Assembly: GCA_038325105.1 (NCBI GenBank)
Contig: JBBQIR010000004.1
Coordinates: 1-55,520 of the forward strand
DNA: 55,520 nt
Reading direction: 5' to 3'
Origin: WSXY01 sp038325105
GTDB taxonomy: Bacteria > Actinomycetota > Coriobacteriia > Anaerosomatales > Anaerosomataceae
Under the pieces are notes generated by a model, which made no database searches, had not been told where the DNA came from, and worked only from the letters and a program-made list of their open reading frames with translations. Positions 48,350 through 55,520 of this stretch are shown piece after piece (positions within the stretch are counted from its first letter, which is position 1; every line of letters starts with the position of its first letter). Both the position numbers and the translations under genes were made by a program.

Positions 48350-49690
48350 GTGCGGTTGATTCTACGTGGCGTGTTCTGGTTCGGCTTGTATCTGACAATC
48401 ATCCTGTTCCCGCTTGTGGTGGCCGTGGTCTTCTTCGACCCGCGGCAGGCTGCGGGCCCGATCGTGTACCTGTCTGCGGCGACCGGTTACATCGCCCTCG
48501 TTCTTATGGCCACCGAACTCGCGCTCGTGTCCCGTTTTCGGGGTGTAGCCGGCGCGTTCGGAATCGATTCGCTGCTTCAGTTCCACCGTCAGATCGGGAT
48601 CGCCTCCATGGCCTTCGCGGCGGCTCATCCGGTTCTTCTGGTGGCCGACCGCGCGTACACGATGCGGCTGCTGATGCCTACGGCAACAACACCATGGCCG
48701 GTGATTGCCGGGCTTGCGGCCTTCCTCATGGCAGCACTCGTCGTCGGGTTGTCCGTGTATCGGCGCCTTCTGAGGCTCTCTTACGGGCTCTGGCATACGA
48801 CGCATGGTGTCCTGTCCGTTGTATTGATCGCCTTTGCGGCCGTCCACATACTGGCTATCGGTCGCTTCGCAGCGCTTCCCGTCATGCGGACGCTCCTGAT
48901 TGCCTACCTCGTGTTCTTCATTGGTATGTTCCTGCGCTACCGGCTTGTCCGGCCGCTCTCGCTGTGGAGTCAGCCATGGGAGGTCGTTGAGAATCGTCGA
49001 GAGCACGGGCAGTCGCACACCCTCGTGCTCCGGCCGGTCGATCACGCGGGTTTTCGTTTCGAACCCGGGCAGTTCGCATGGATCGGGTTCGGGCGCAACC
49101 CGCTCAGCGCGGACAAACACCCGATCTCGTTTTCGTCGAACGGCGACATTCCCAATCACGACGGCGCCATCGCCTTCACCATCAAGGAGCTGGGCGACTG
49201 GTCGGCCGACATCGTGCCTGCGATACGCGCGGGTGCGACCGCGTGGGTCGACGGCCCGCATGGCGTGTTCACCATCGATCGCGAGGAGGGCGCCGGCTAC
49301 GTTCTCATCGGCGGCGGTGTAGGAATCACGCCTTTGTACTCGATGCTGCAGGCCATCGAAACGCGTGCGGACGTGCGGCCCGTGTTCGTCTTCCATGCAG
49401 CCAACGACTTCGATGATCTGACATTCCGAGAGGAGTTGGCTGCGACAGCTGAACGGATGCCCTCGCTTACCCTCGTGTCGGTCCTCGTGCGGGCAGACGA
49501 TGCCTGGGGCGGCGAGCGCGGTTTTGTTGACGCCAACATGCTGACGCGCTATCTCCCACCGGCGCTCTATCGGCACTTCCAGTACTTTATTTGCGGCCCG
49601 ACGCCCTTGATGGATGCGATGGAAGGTGTTCTCCCGGGCATAGGCGTGCCGGCGGACCGCATTCATACCGAGCGTTTCGACATGGTGTAA
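48350..49690 (+). CDS. Ferric-reductase-like flavocytochrome (heme b membrane domain plus FAD/NAD module)
   Basis: This 446-residue protein has an N-terminal heme-binding membrane domain of the ferric reductase/NOX type. FHRQIGIASMAFAAAHPVLL in helix 3 and LWHTTHGVLS with AVHIL further on give paired histidines. The C-terminal part is a ferredoxin-reductase-like module with FEPGQFAWIGF, KHPISFSSNG, the pyridine nucleotide loop LIGGGVGITPLYSML, and FICGPTPLMDAM. GTG 48350 follows GAGGTGAG. It may move electrons from NAD(P)H through FAD and heme b across the membrane. The hexaheme cytochrome follows 9 bases later, a natural acceptor. Confidence 0.85.
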   Translation: MRLILRGVFWFGLYLTIILFPLVVAVVFFDPRQAAGPIVYLSAATGYIALVLMATELALVSRFRGVAGAFGIDSLLQFHRQIGIASMAFAAAHPVLLVADRAYTMRLLMPTATTPWPVIAGLAAFLMAALVVGLSVYRRLLRLSYGLWHTTHGVLSVVLIAFAAVHILAIGRFAALPVMRTLLIAYLVFFIGMFLRYRLVRPLSLWSQPWEVVENRREHGQSHTLVLRPVDHAGFRFEPGQFAWIGFGRNPLSADKHPISFSSNGDIPNHDGAIAFTIKELGDWSADIVPAIRAGATAWVDGPHGVFTIDREEGAGYVLIGGGVGITPLYSMLQAIETRADVRPVFVFHAANDFDDLTFREELAATAERMPSLTLVSVLVRADDAWGGERGFVDANMLTRYLPPALYRHFQYFICGPTPLMDAMEGVLPGIGVPADRIHTERFDMV

Positions 49691-49699
49691 GGGGATGCT

Positions 49700-50311
49700 G
49701 TGAACCATCGCATCGTGTCGACATTGGTCGTGATCATCACGACACTGTTCGCGGCTGCAGTAGTCCTGTTCGCCAGTGCGGCAGCGTCGGTGACTCCCGG
49801 CGTCGGCGCCGTGCCCGCCCCGAACAACCCGCACCCACCTTCACAGCACACCGATGTGTGCAGTGAGTGCCACAGCATCGACCTGGTCAGTATCCCGGTG
49901 ACCCACCGCCTCTTCAGTCCGGATACGTGCGACTCGTGCCACAGCCCTTCAGTACGCGTGCGGGTTCCGCATACGATCGCCATGGGTGATTCTCGTTGCC
50001 CGCTCTGTCATGGGGAGCCTGCGCGCGACTTTGGTATCCCTGCCAGCCACCTGCGGTTTGAGACCAGGGAGTGCCTGCTCTGCCACCCGGTCGATCCCGC
50101 GAGGTCCGACAGGGAACCCCCGCCGGCCGGCATGTCCAAGAGCCCGGCAAACTCCATCCCGCATCCCTTGGATGGCACCTTCAAGGACTGCTCGTACTGC
50201 CACCACGTCCTCGCGAGGAGCACGTTGCCCGAGAACCACCGGGACTTCGCCGCAGACACGTGCGGGGATTGCCACGAGTCAGTGGGCTCGGACGCGACCG
50301 GCACCGAGTAG
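49700..50311 (+). CDS. Hexaheme c-type cytochrome, membrane-anchored or secreted
   Basis: This 203-residue protein has an N-terminal hydrophobic helix (about 6-28) and six CxxCH heme sites at Cys54, 77, 100, 125, 164 and 188 (CSECH, CDSCH, CPLCH, CLLCH, CSYCH, CGDCH). The sites form three di-heme units: the second heme of each follows an H-x-x-F stretch (THRLFSPDTCDSCH, SHLRFETRECLLCH, NHRDFAADTCGDCH), suggesting internal duplication. GTG 49700 follows AGGGGAT. It lies 9 bases after the flavocytochrome gene, so the pair probably forms an electron-export module. The export path and terminal acceptor are unknown. Confidence 0.88.
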   Translation: MNHRIVSTLVVIITTLFAAAVVLFASAAASVTPGVGAVPAPNNPHPPSQHTDVCSECHSIDLVSIPVTHRLFSPDTCDSCHSPSVRVRVPHTIAMGDSRCPLCHGEPARDFGIPASHLRFETRECLLCHPVDPARSDREPPPAGMSKSPANSIPHPLDGTFKDCSYCHHVLARSTLPENHRDFAADTCGDCHESVGSDATGTE

Positions 50312-50377
50312 GCAGGGGTATGAACTCCACGAAGCGAGCGGCCGTATGCCGACCGTTCACGTCCAGAGGAGGTACCG

Positions 50378-51343
50378 ATGCTCTCGAAGAGACTGGCGAC
50401 AGCGGGGCTCGTGTTCGCGCTGGCGTTCGCCATGATCGGCTGCACGAACACCGACACCCCGCCGGGTAACGGAACCACCAAGACGCTTGGTCCCGTGACG
50501 GTCGGATCGAAGATCGACACCGAAGGTGGTGTTCTCGGGCAGATCATGATTGCGGCGCTTGAAAACGGTGGCTTCGAGGTCGTCGACAAGACCAAGACCG
50601 GCCAGACCGACGTCGTTCGCAAGGCGCTCACATCCGGCGAGATCGACATGTACCCCGAGTACACCGGCACCGCGCTCACGCAGTTCTTCCCGGAGGCGAC
50701 AAAGCCCGCCGGCCTGAGCAATGACGCCCAGGGATCGTTCGACATGGTGAAATCGCTCGACGCGGCCAACGACATCGTCTGGCTTGAGCGCGCACCGGCG
50801 AACAACACCTGGGCGATCGCGATTCCCAAGGCGCTCTCAGATGCCGAGGGAATCGTCACGCTCGCCGACTGGGCCGCCTACATCAGCAAGGGTGGCGCCG
50901 TGAAGCTTGTTGCATCGCAGGAGTTCATCGACCGCACGGAAGACGGTGTTCCGGCGATTGAAAAGGCATACGGTTTCAAGCTCAAGTCCGACCAGCTGAT
51001 CGTGCTCGCCGGTGGCGACACGGCGCAGACCGAATCCGCCGCGGCTCAGGGCACCAACGGCGCGAACGCCGCCATGGCGTACGGCACCGACGGGAGCCTC
51101 TCGGCGCTCGGGCTTGTGGTGCTCGAGGACCCAAAGAGCATCTGGCCGGTCTATGAGCCTGCACCCACCGTGCGCGCGGATGTCGCAGGGAAGTATCCCG
51201 AGATAGCCGAGATTCTCGACCCGATCTTCAAGGGCCTGACGCTTGCAACGCTCCAGGAACTGAACGGCAAGGTGTCCGTCGACGGGGCCGACCCCAAGAC
51301 GGTCGCAACCGACTACCTGAAGGCAAAGGGGCTTATCAAGTAG
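50378..51343 (+). CDS. osmF: Glycine betaine/choline-type ABC transporter, binding lipoprotein (OsmF/OpuCC-like)
   Basis: This 321-residue lipoprotein has a signal segment and lipobox MIGC (Cys about 22), then VTVGSKIDTEGGVLGQIMIAALE, GEIDMYPEYTGTALTQF, and a C-terminal ILDPIFKGLTLATLQELNGKV. This matches the OpuAC family for quaternary ammonium solutes. ATG 50378 follows AGGAGGT. The gene order here (binding protein, permease, ATPase, permease) equals that of E. coli yehZ(osmF)-yehY-yehX-yehW, with similar sizes. An OpuC-type osmoprotectant system is equally possible. Confidence 0.88.
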   Translation: MLSKRLATAGLVFALAFAMIGCTNTDTPPGNGTTKTLGPVTVGSKIDTEGGVLGQIMIAALENGGFEVVDKTKTGQTDVVRKALTSGEIDMYPEYTGTALTQFFPEATKPAGLSNDAQGSFDMVKSLDAANDIVWLERAPANNTWAIAIPKALSDAEGIVTLADWAAYISKGGAVKLVASQEFIDRTEDGVPAIEKAYGFKLKSDQLIVLAGGDTAQTESAAAQGTNGANAAMAYGTDGSLSALGLVVLEDPKSIWPVYEPAPTVRADVAGKYPEIAEILDPIFKGLTLATLQELNGKVSVDGADPKTVATDYLKAKGLIK

Positions 51344-51344
51344 C

Positions 51345-52517
51345 GTGGCAGGACCAGCCGAGCAGACACACATCGATCGTGTGGCGCTCGTGGGAGCAGT
51401 TGTAGCTCTCGCGGGCGCCACTATGCTGCCATTCGTCGAGTTGCGGCCGAACCGGCTCGTGCCCGGCGACCTGCACGGGCTTATCGCGGCCGGGCCGTGG
51501 GCATTCGCGCTGTGGGTGCTCGTTGCCGTGGGTTTCGCAGCAGCGTTCCTGCCGGGCGTCAAGCCGCGACTCATCGCCGGTAGCGTGAGCGCGGTCGGGA
51601 TCGTGGCGGCGCTCGCCTGGGCGCTCGGTTCGGCGGCCGAGACGCTGCTCGCGGGGCAAACCCCGGTCTCGCGCGTCTCTATCGGCGCGGGCGTGTGGGT
51701 AATGCTCGCAGGCGCCGCGATTCTCGGCTTCGCGGGTCAGGAGCGCACGCGCGGCGCGCGGTGGCGGCTCGTCGCGGCTGCGGTGGTGCTCGCGGCGTTC
51801 TTCGGCGCGTTTCACCTGGGCGGGCTCGAGCGCATCTCGCTTGTGCGCGAGTTCGAGGTGCGGGCGTCGTCGTTCTGGGGGCTCCTCGGCAACCATCTCG
51901 CGCTGGCGAGCGCCGGGGTGGGCCTCGGCGTTGTGCTCGGCGTGCCGCTCGGGCTGCTTGCGACCCGCAACCGTCGCGTACGCGGCGTCGTCCTCGGCGT
52001 GACCGGCGTCATCCAGACCGTGCCAAGCCTCGCGCTCCTCGGCCTGCTCATTGTGCCGCTGTCAGCGCTTGGGCAGGCGGTACCGGCTCTGCGAGCGCTC
52101 GGAGTGCGCGGGATCGGTGCAGCTCCGGGGCTCGTGGCGCTCACGCTCTACGCGCTCTTACCGGTCGTTCGCAACACGTACGTTGGACTCTCGAGCGTGG
52201 ACCCGGCGGCGGTCGATGCCGGTCTCGGCATGGGCATGAGTCGGAGTCAGCTGCTCATGCGTGTCGAGTTCCCGCTCGCGCTGCCGCTCATCATCGACGG
52301 CGTGCGCACCGCCGCCGTACTCCTCATCGGCATCACGACACTGACTGCGTTCGCGGGCGCGAGGAACCTTGGCGTGCTCATCATCGAGGGGCTCGGGCAG
52401 TTTGCGCCTGACCTCATCCTCCTCGGCGCGCTGCCCACCATCATGCTCGCGGTGGCGGCCGACGCAACGCTCTCGGCGGTCGCTAAGGCCGTCACACCGG
52501 AAGGGGTTCGCGCATGA
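51345..52517 (+). CDS. yehY: Glycine betaine-type ABC transporter permease (YehY-like)
   Basis: This 390-residue permease has about four extra N-terminal helices and a C-terminal OpuB-like domain. The latter includes NHLALASAGVGLGVVLGVPL, IQTVPSLALLGLLIVPL, and the ATPase-docking segment VDPAAVDAGLGMGMSRSQLL. YehY of E. coli has the same long N-terminus. GTG 51345 follows the osmF stop by one base, and the stop overlaps the ATPase start by 4 bases. Confidence 0.85.
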   Translation: MAGPAEQTHIDRVALVGAVVALAGATMLPFVELRPNRLVPGDLHGLIAAGPWAFALWVLVAVGFAAAFLPGVKPRLIAGSVSAVGIVAALAWALGSAAETLLAGQTPVSRVSIGAGVWVMLAGAAILGFAGQERTRGARWRLVAAAVVLAAFFGAFHLGGLERISLVREFEVRASSFWGLLGNHLALASAGVGLGVVLGVPLGLLATRNRRVRGVVLGVTGVIQTVPSLALLGLLIVPLSALGQAVPALRALGVRGIGAAPGLVALTLYALLPVVRNTYVGLSSVDPAAVDAGLGMGMSRSQLLMRVEFPLALPLIIDGVRTAAVLLIGITTLTAFAGARNLGVLIIEGLGQFAPDLILLGALPTIMLAVAADATLSAVAKAVTPEGVRA

Positions 52518-53644
52518 TCCGCCTGGAGGGCGTCACCCGGCGCTATGGTGACACGGTCGCGGTCGACGATCTGTCGTTCGAGGTCGCCGAGGGGGAAGTG
52601 TGCGTGCTCATCGGACCGTCGGGTTGCGGCAAGACCACGACGCTCCGCATGATCAACCGCCTCATCGAGCCGACCGGCGGCCGGATCCTGGTTCAGGGCC
52701 GCGACATCATGTCGCTGCCGGTTGAGGAGCTCCGCCGCAGTCTCGGGTACGTCATCCAGTCGATCGGCCTCTTCCCGCACCTCACGGTTGCCGGCAACAT
52801 CTCAGTCGTGCCGCGCCTCCTCGGCTGGGACAAGCCGCGCATGGCGAAACGTGCCGATGAGCTCCTGCAACTTCTAGGGCTCCCGCCTGATGCGTATCGT
52901 GATAAGTACCCGCGTCAGCTCTCGGGCGGCGAGGCGCAGCGCGTGGGCGTGGCTCGTGCGCTTGCGGCCGATCCGCCCGTGCTGCTCATGGACGAGCCGT
53001 TCGGCGCGGTCGATCCCCTCAACCGCGAGCGCCTGCAGACGGAGTTCGCGCGCATCCAGCGCGAGCTGCGCAAGACGGTCATCTTCGTGACCCACGACAT
53101 CGACGAAGCCATCCGCCTCGCCGACAAGATCGCCATCATGCGCGACGGTAAGCTTCAGCAGTTCGACACGCCCGAGGAGGTACTCAACCACCCCGCGAAC
53201 AAGTTCGTGCACGACTTCGTGGGAGCCGACCGCGCGCTCAAGCGACTTGTGCGCGTGAAGGTGTCCGACGTCATGCGCTCACCCGCGACCGTGCTCATGG
53301 ACGCCGGCGACATCGGTATGCGCGAAGCGGCCGGCAGACGGCGCTTCACGTACGTGCTCGAGCCCGACGGCCGTCTCATCGGTTGGATCGACACGCGCGA
53401 CATCGACCGGGGGCTCAGCGCCGAGGACGCCATCACTCGCGTCGATCCCGGCGAGGCGTCGGTGCGTCCCGACACGAGTCTCCGAGACGCGCTCTCGCGC
53501 ATGCTCGGCCTCGGCTTCCGCAGCATCGCAGTGACCGACGAGCACTGCCGACTTCTTGGCGAGGTCACGTTCGCGTCTGTCGAGGCCGCTATGTCCGAAG
53601 GCGACGAGCACATCGCGGCTCCCGTGGAGGCTGATGCCGGGTGA
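52514..53644 (+). CDS. yehX: Glycine betaine-type ABC transporter ATPase with CBS pair (YehX/OpuCA-like)
   Basis: This 376-residue ATPase has Walker A GPSGCGKTTTLRMINRLIEP, Q-loop VIQSIGLFPHLTV, signature LSGGEAQRVGVARAL, Walker B VLLMDEPFGAVDPL and the switch VTHDIDEAIRLADK. A C-terminal pair of CBS-like domains (about 255-365, with VKVSDVMRSPATVLMD and LRDALSRMLGLGFRSIAVTD) resembles OpuCA, where such domains sense ionic strength or nucleotides. ATG 52514 overlaps yehY by 4 bases. Confidence 0.9.
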   Translation: MIRLEGVTRRYGDTVAVDDLSFEVAEGEVCVLIGPSGCGKTTTLRMINRLIEPTGGRILVQGRDIMSLPVEELRRSLGYVIQSIGLFPHLTVAGNISVVPRLLGWDKPRMAKRADELLQLLGLPPDAYRDKYPRQLSGGEAQRVGVARALAADPPVLLMDEPFGAVDPLNRERLQTEFARIQRELRKTVIFVTHDIDEAIRLADKIAIMRDGKLQQFDTPEEVLNHPANKFVHDFVGADRALKRLVRVKVSDVMRSPATVLMDAGDIGMREAAGRRRFTYVLEPDGRLIGWIDTRDIDRGLSAEDAITRVDPGEASVRPDTSLRDALSRMLGLGFRSIAVTDEHCRLLGEVTFASVEAAMSEGDEHIAAPVEADAG

Positions 53645-54393
53645 CGTCGCACCGGCGCAGGAACGTTGTGCTTACGCTCGCAGGGGCGCTCGCCTTCGCG
53701 CTTCTCGTGAGCGCGCCGGGGCTGTGGGAGGCCGCGCTCAGGCCGCTCTTCCCGGAGCTGCGCGACGTGCTCATGCCGCGCGACACGCTCGCGACGTTCG
53801 TGCTGCAGCACCTCGCGCTCGTGGGGATCTCGAGCGGGCTCACCATCGCCGTGGGCGTACCGCTCGGCATCTGGGTGACACGCCCGGGAGGTCGCGACTT
53901 CCGACCGTTCGTGGTGGCGGCGACCGACCTGGGCCAGACGTTTCCGCCGGTTGCGGTGCTCGCGCTCGCCATGCCCGTGCTTGGCTTCGGCTTCTGGCCA
54001 ACGGTTGTCGCGCTCTTCATCTACGGGATGTTCCCGGTGGTCAGCGGCACGATCGCGGGTATCGAGTCGGTGCCGCAACCTGTGGTGGAGGCCGCCCGGG
54101 GAATGGGAATGAGTCCTTCGCAAGTGCTCTTCCGAGCCGAGCTGCCGCTGGCTGCGCGCGTGATCCTGTCGGGGATTCGCACCTCGATGGCGATCAACAT
54201 CGGTACTGCGACGGTCGGTGCCGCAATCGGCACCGGCGGCCTCGGCGTGCCGATCATCGGCGGTCTGGCGGTGCAGAACATGGCGTACGTGCTAGAGGGC
54301 GCGATACCGGCGGCGCTGCTCGCCGTGCTTGCCGATGCCATGCTCGCGCAGGTGGAGGCGGCGGTCACGGTTGCGGACGCTACGGCGTCGTAA
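53641..54393 (+). CDS. yehW: Glycine betaine-type ABC transporter permease (YehW-like)
   Basis: This 250-residue permease has about six membrane helices and the docking segment VVEAARGMGMSPSQVLFRAELPLAARVIL. TAT-like GTATVGAAIGTGGLGVPIIGG lies in the later half. GTG 53641 overlaps the ATPase stop by 4 bases. It completes a transporter with two non-identical permeases, as in the YehZYXW type. Confidence 0.88.
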   Translation: MTSHRRRNVVLTLAGALAFALLVSAPGLWEAALRPLFPELRDVLMPRDTLATFVLQHLALVGISSGLTIAVGVPLGIWVTRPGGRDFRPFVVAATDLGQTFPPVAVLALAMPVLGFGFWPTVVALFIYGMFPVVSGTIAGIESVPQPVVEAARGMGMSPSQVLFRAELPLAARVILSGIRTSMAINIGTATVGAAIGTGGLGVPIIGGLAVQNMAYVLEGAIPAALLAVLADAMLAQVEAAVTVADATAS

Positions 54394-54629
54394 GCGGGTG
54401 GTGCAGGGCGGTTCGATGAACCATGACGCCAACGCCGGGAGATGCCTGAAGAAGCCTGAAGGAAGAAGGGCTTGACAGAAAGTTCCTCAGGCATTGCTAT
54501 GTACGGAGTGAGTTGTGGGTCAGTCCGGCGCGTTGGCGGAGGCTGCCCAAGCTCAAGGTGATTCTTCATGGGAGAGCATGAGACCGCTGGGGCCGGGGGG
54601 CTTCGGCGGTTCACTGATTGAGGGGGACC
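54394..54629. other. Intergenic region after the transporter operon
   Basis: This 236-base gap has a direct repeat GCCTGAA at 54434-54440 and 54444-54450, an inverted pair ATGCCTGA/TCAGGCAT spanning 54432-54494, and a TTGACA at 54472 without a well-spaced -10 box. It probably holds the promoter of the next gene. No gene or terminator is clear. Confidence 0.4.
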
Positions 54630-55109
54630 ATGCCACGTATTCCTCGCAGTAGACTCGTTCTGGCCTACTCGGCGGTGATGCTCGTCGTCGTGCTCGCTGC
54701 GGGGACGTGGCTTCTATGGGGCAAGGGCGGCTCGATATTTCAGAACCGTTCAGATTGCGCTGCGGCATCCGGGAGTGTTGAGGTGGGGATGCCTGTTGAG
54801 GGAAGGCTCACGCCAGGCAGTTTAGCCCTCACCGAGCATGAGTTGACGGGCGTAGATCGTGGTCGCTTCTCCAAGATGATGCATATGGTGGAGCGCGAAT
54901 ACGTGCTTGCCGCGGTTTCGGTGGACGGTTTCGTCCGCGAGTACTCAGACGCTGCAACATGGGCGCCCGACGCTGAGGTACGCATCTACCACTTACGGAG
55001 TCGCGAAGCAACTGCGGCTCCTACGGACCGCCCATCGGCAGTCCCGTCTGGCTCGGAATACATGATTATCGTAGTCGGCGACGCAGGGCTGGAAATCGGA
55101 TTCAGGTAG
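54630..55109 (+). CDS. Membrane-anchored protein of unknown function
   Basis: This 159-residue protein has one N-terminal membrane helix (about residues 10-32: LVLAYSAVMLVVVLAAGTWL) and an extracellular domain of about 125 residues without a motif I recognise. ATG 54630 follows GAGGGGG. The C-terminal part ends with a strand pattern YMIIVVGDAGLEIGF. It precedes another secreted protein gene and may be co-expressed with it. Confidence 0.6.
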   Translation: MPRIPRSRLVLAYSAVMLVVVLAAGTWLLWGKGGSIFQNRSDCAAASGSVEVGMPVEGRLTPGSLALTEHELTGVDRGRFSKMMHMVEREYVLAAVSVDGFVREYSDAATWAPDAEVRIYHLRSREATAAPTDRPSAVPSGSEYMIIVVGDAGLEIGFR

Positions 55110-55146
55110 CGGATTGAACGTGTAGCACCGGGGGATGGGGAACTTG

Positions 55147-55520
55147 ATGTCAATGAGGAGACTGCAGTCACTCGCTGTTCGGAGCTGCTTGTGTTTGGCG
55201 CTCTCAGTCCTATTAGCAGCCGAGCCAACGCTTATGTCGGTGGCGCGAGCTGCCGACCTGACTGTCGCTGACTACAAGCGTCACGAGGAGACGAGCACGC
55301 TCATCGCCTACGAGGGCGTGTGGACCTCGACGGCCCGGGTCACATCCTCCGGCGGCTCCTACCGCGTCTCTGACAACGACGGCGCGGCAGCCACGATCGC
55401 CTTCGACGGCACGGCCGTCGGCCTCATCGCCATGAAGGCCCCGAGCCACGGCGTCATGCACGTCTCGCTCGACGGCGCCGCACCCGTCGACGTCAACCTC
55501 TACGCCTCTTACAACATCGA
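55147..55520 (+). CDS. Secreted protein with beta-sandwich repeat, partial at window edge
   Basis: The frame runs from ATG 55147 to the right edge, giving 124 residues. An N-terminal signal peptide (LCLALSVLLAAEPTLMSVARAA) is followed by YEGVWTSTARVTSSGGSYRV and VGLIAMKAPSHGVMHVSLDG. This pattern is typical of carbohydrate-binding-like beta-sandwich modules on bacterial surface proteins. The rest of the gene lies outside the window, so its size and role cannot be given. Confidence 0.65.
   Translation, partial: MSMRRLQSLAVRSCLCLALSVLLAAEPTLMSVARAADLTVADYKRHEETSTLIAYEGVWTSTARVTSSGGSYRVSDNDGAAATIAFDGTAVGLIAMKAPSHGVMHVSLDGAAPVDVNLYASYNI

Noticed and set aside
48362..49834. A 490-residue minus-strand frame opposite the flavocytochrome gene
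   Set aside because: The plus-strand protein has flavin and nucleotide motifs. The antisense frame is Arg/His-rich without structure.
54472..54503. TTGACA followed by TATGTA as a sigma-70 promoter
   Set aside because: The boxes are 20 bases apart, too far, and no better -10 occurs at 16-18 bases. Listed only as part of the intergenic region.

Overview
The window is a GC-rich, densely coded stretch of a bacterial chromosome with no rRNA, tRNA, CRISPR array, insertion sequence or phage gene that I can see. Starts are ATG, GTG or TTG, usually behind strong GGAGG/GGGGG ribosome sites, and many neighbours overlap by 4 bases (ATGA/GTGA). Futalosine-pathway menaquinone genes, a type-2 NADH dehydrogenase, a hexaheme cytochrome, a ferredoxin:thioredoxin reductase and a heliorhodopsin in one place suggest a monoderm, probably anaerobic or facultative actinobacterium. 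An environmental Coriobacteriia (OPB41/Anaerosomatales-like) is my best guess; this is inference, not a database match.

Layout. 1-4168: a Ca2+/Na+ antiporter (cut by the left edge), a DegV protein and a DUF1295 membrane reductase on the minus strand, divergent from a MarR regulator and a heliorhodopsin across a perfect palindrome. 4219-9804: an AbrB-type antitoxin with a truncated PIN toxin, an AAA ATPase that has lost its Walker A region, a UbiB-type kinase, a PadR regulator with its operator and a second, intact DUF234 ATPase. 9912-18510: an envelope and signalling block holding a zinc-ribbon anchored Ig-like protein, a soluble histidine kinase with nine 33-residue repeats, a lipoprotein, a LiaF-like protein, a receiver-GspE/PilB ATPase-receiver fusion and an acetyltransferase-like protein. 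18640-27112: three lipid genes, a 1411-residue hybrid histidine kinase with its own HPt protein and two membrane proteins, one CcmC-like.

27119-34624: a serine-palmitoyltransferase-like alpha-oxoamine synthase, then a cobalamin riboswitch with terminator controlling btuFCD and a corrinoid adenosyltransferase, an MBL hydrolase, and a glutaredoxin followed by a ferredoxin:thioredoxin reductase-Rieske fusion. 34843-39941: a complete branched-chain amino-acid ABC transporter (livJHMGF). 39952-43426: an amidohydrolase and an MTA-phosphorylase-like enzyme, then NDH-2. 44049-45076: a GNAT toxin and RHH antitoxin with a nested dyad. 45096-48157: mqnE-mqnA-mqnC. 48350-50311: a ferric-reductase-like flavocytochrome with a hexaheme cytochrome. 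50378-54393: a glycine-betaine-type ABC transporter in yehZYXW order. 54630-55520: two surface or secreted proteins, the last cut by the right edge.

Working together: the mqn genes make menaquinone, NDH-2 feeds it with electrons and the flavocytochrome/hexaheme pair could pass electrons toward the cell surface. The riboswitch operon secures cobalamin. The signalling block combines an orphan kinase, an orphan receiver fusion and a large hybrid kinase-HPt relay. The most unusual items are the FTR-Rieske fusion, the receiver-GspE-receiver fusion, the hendecad-repeat kinase and the heliorhodopsin locus.
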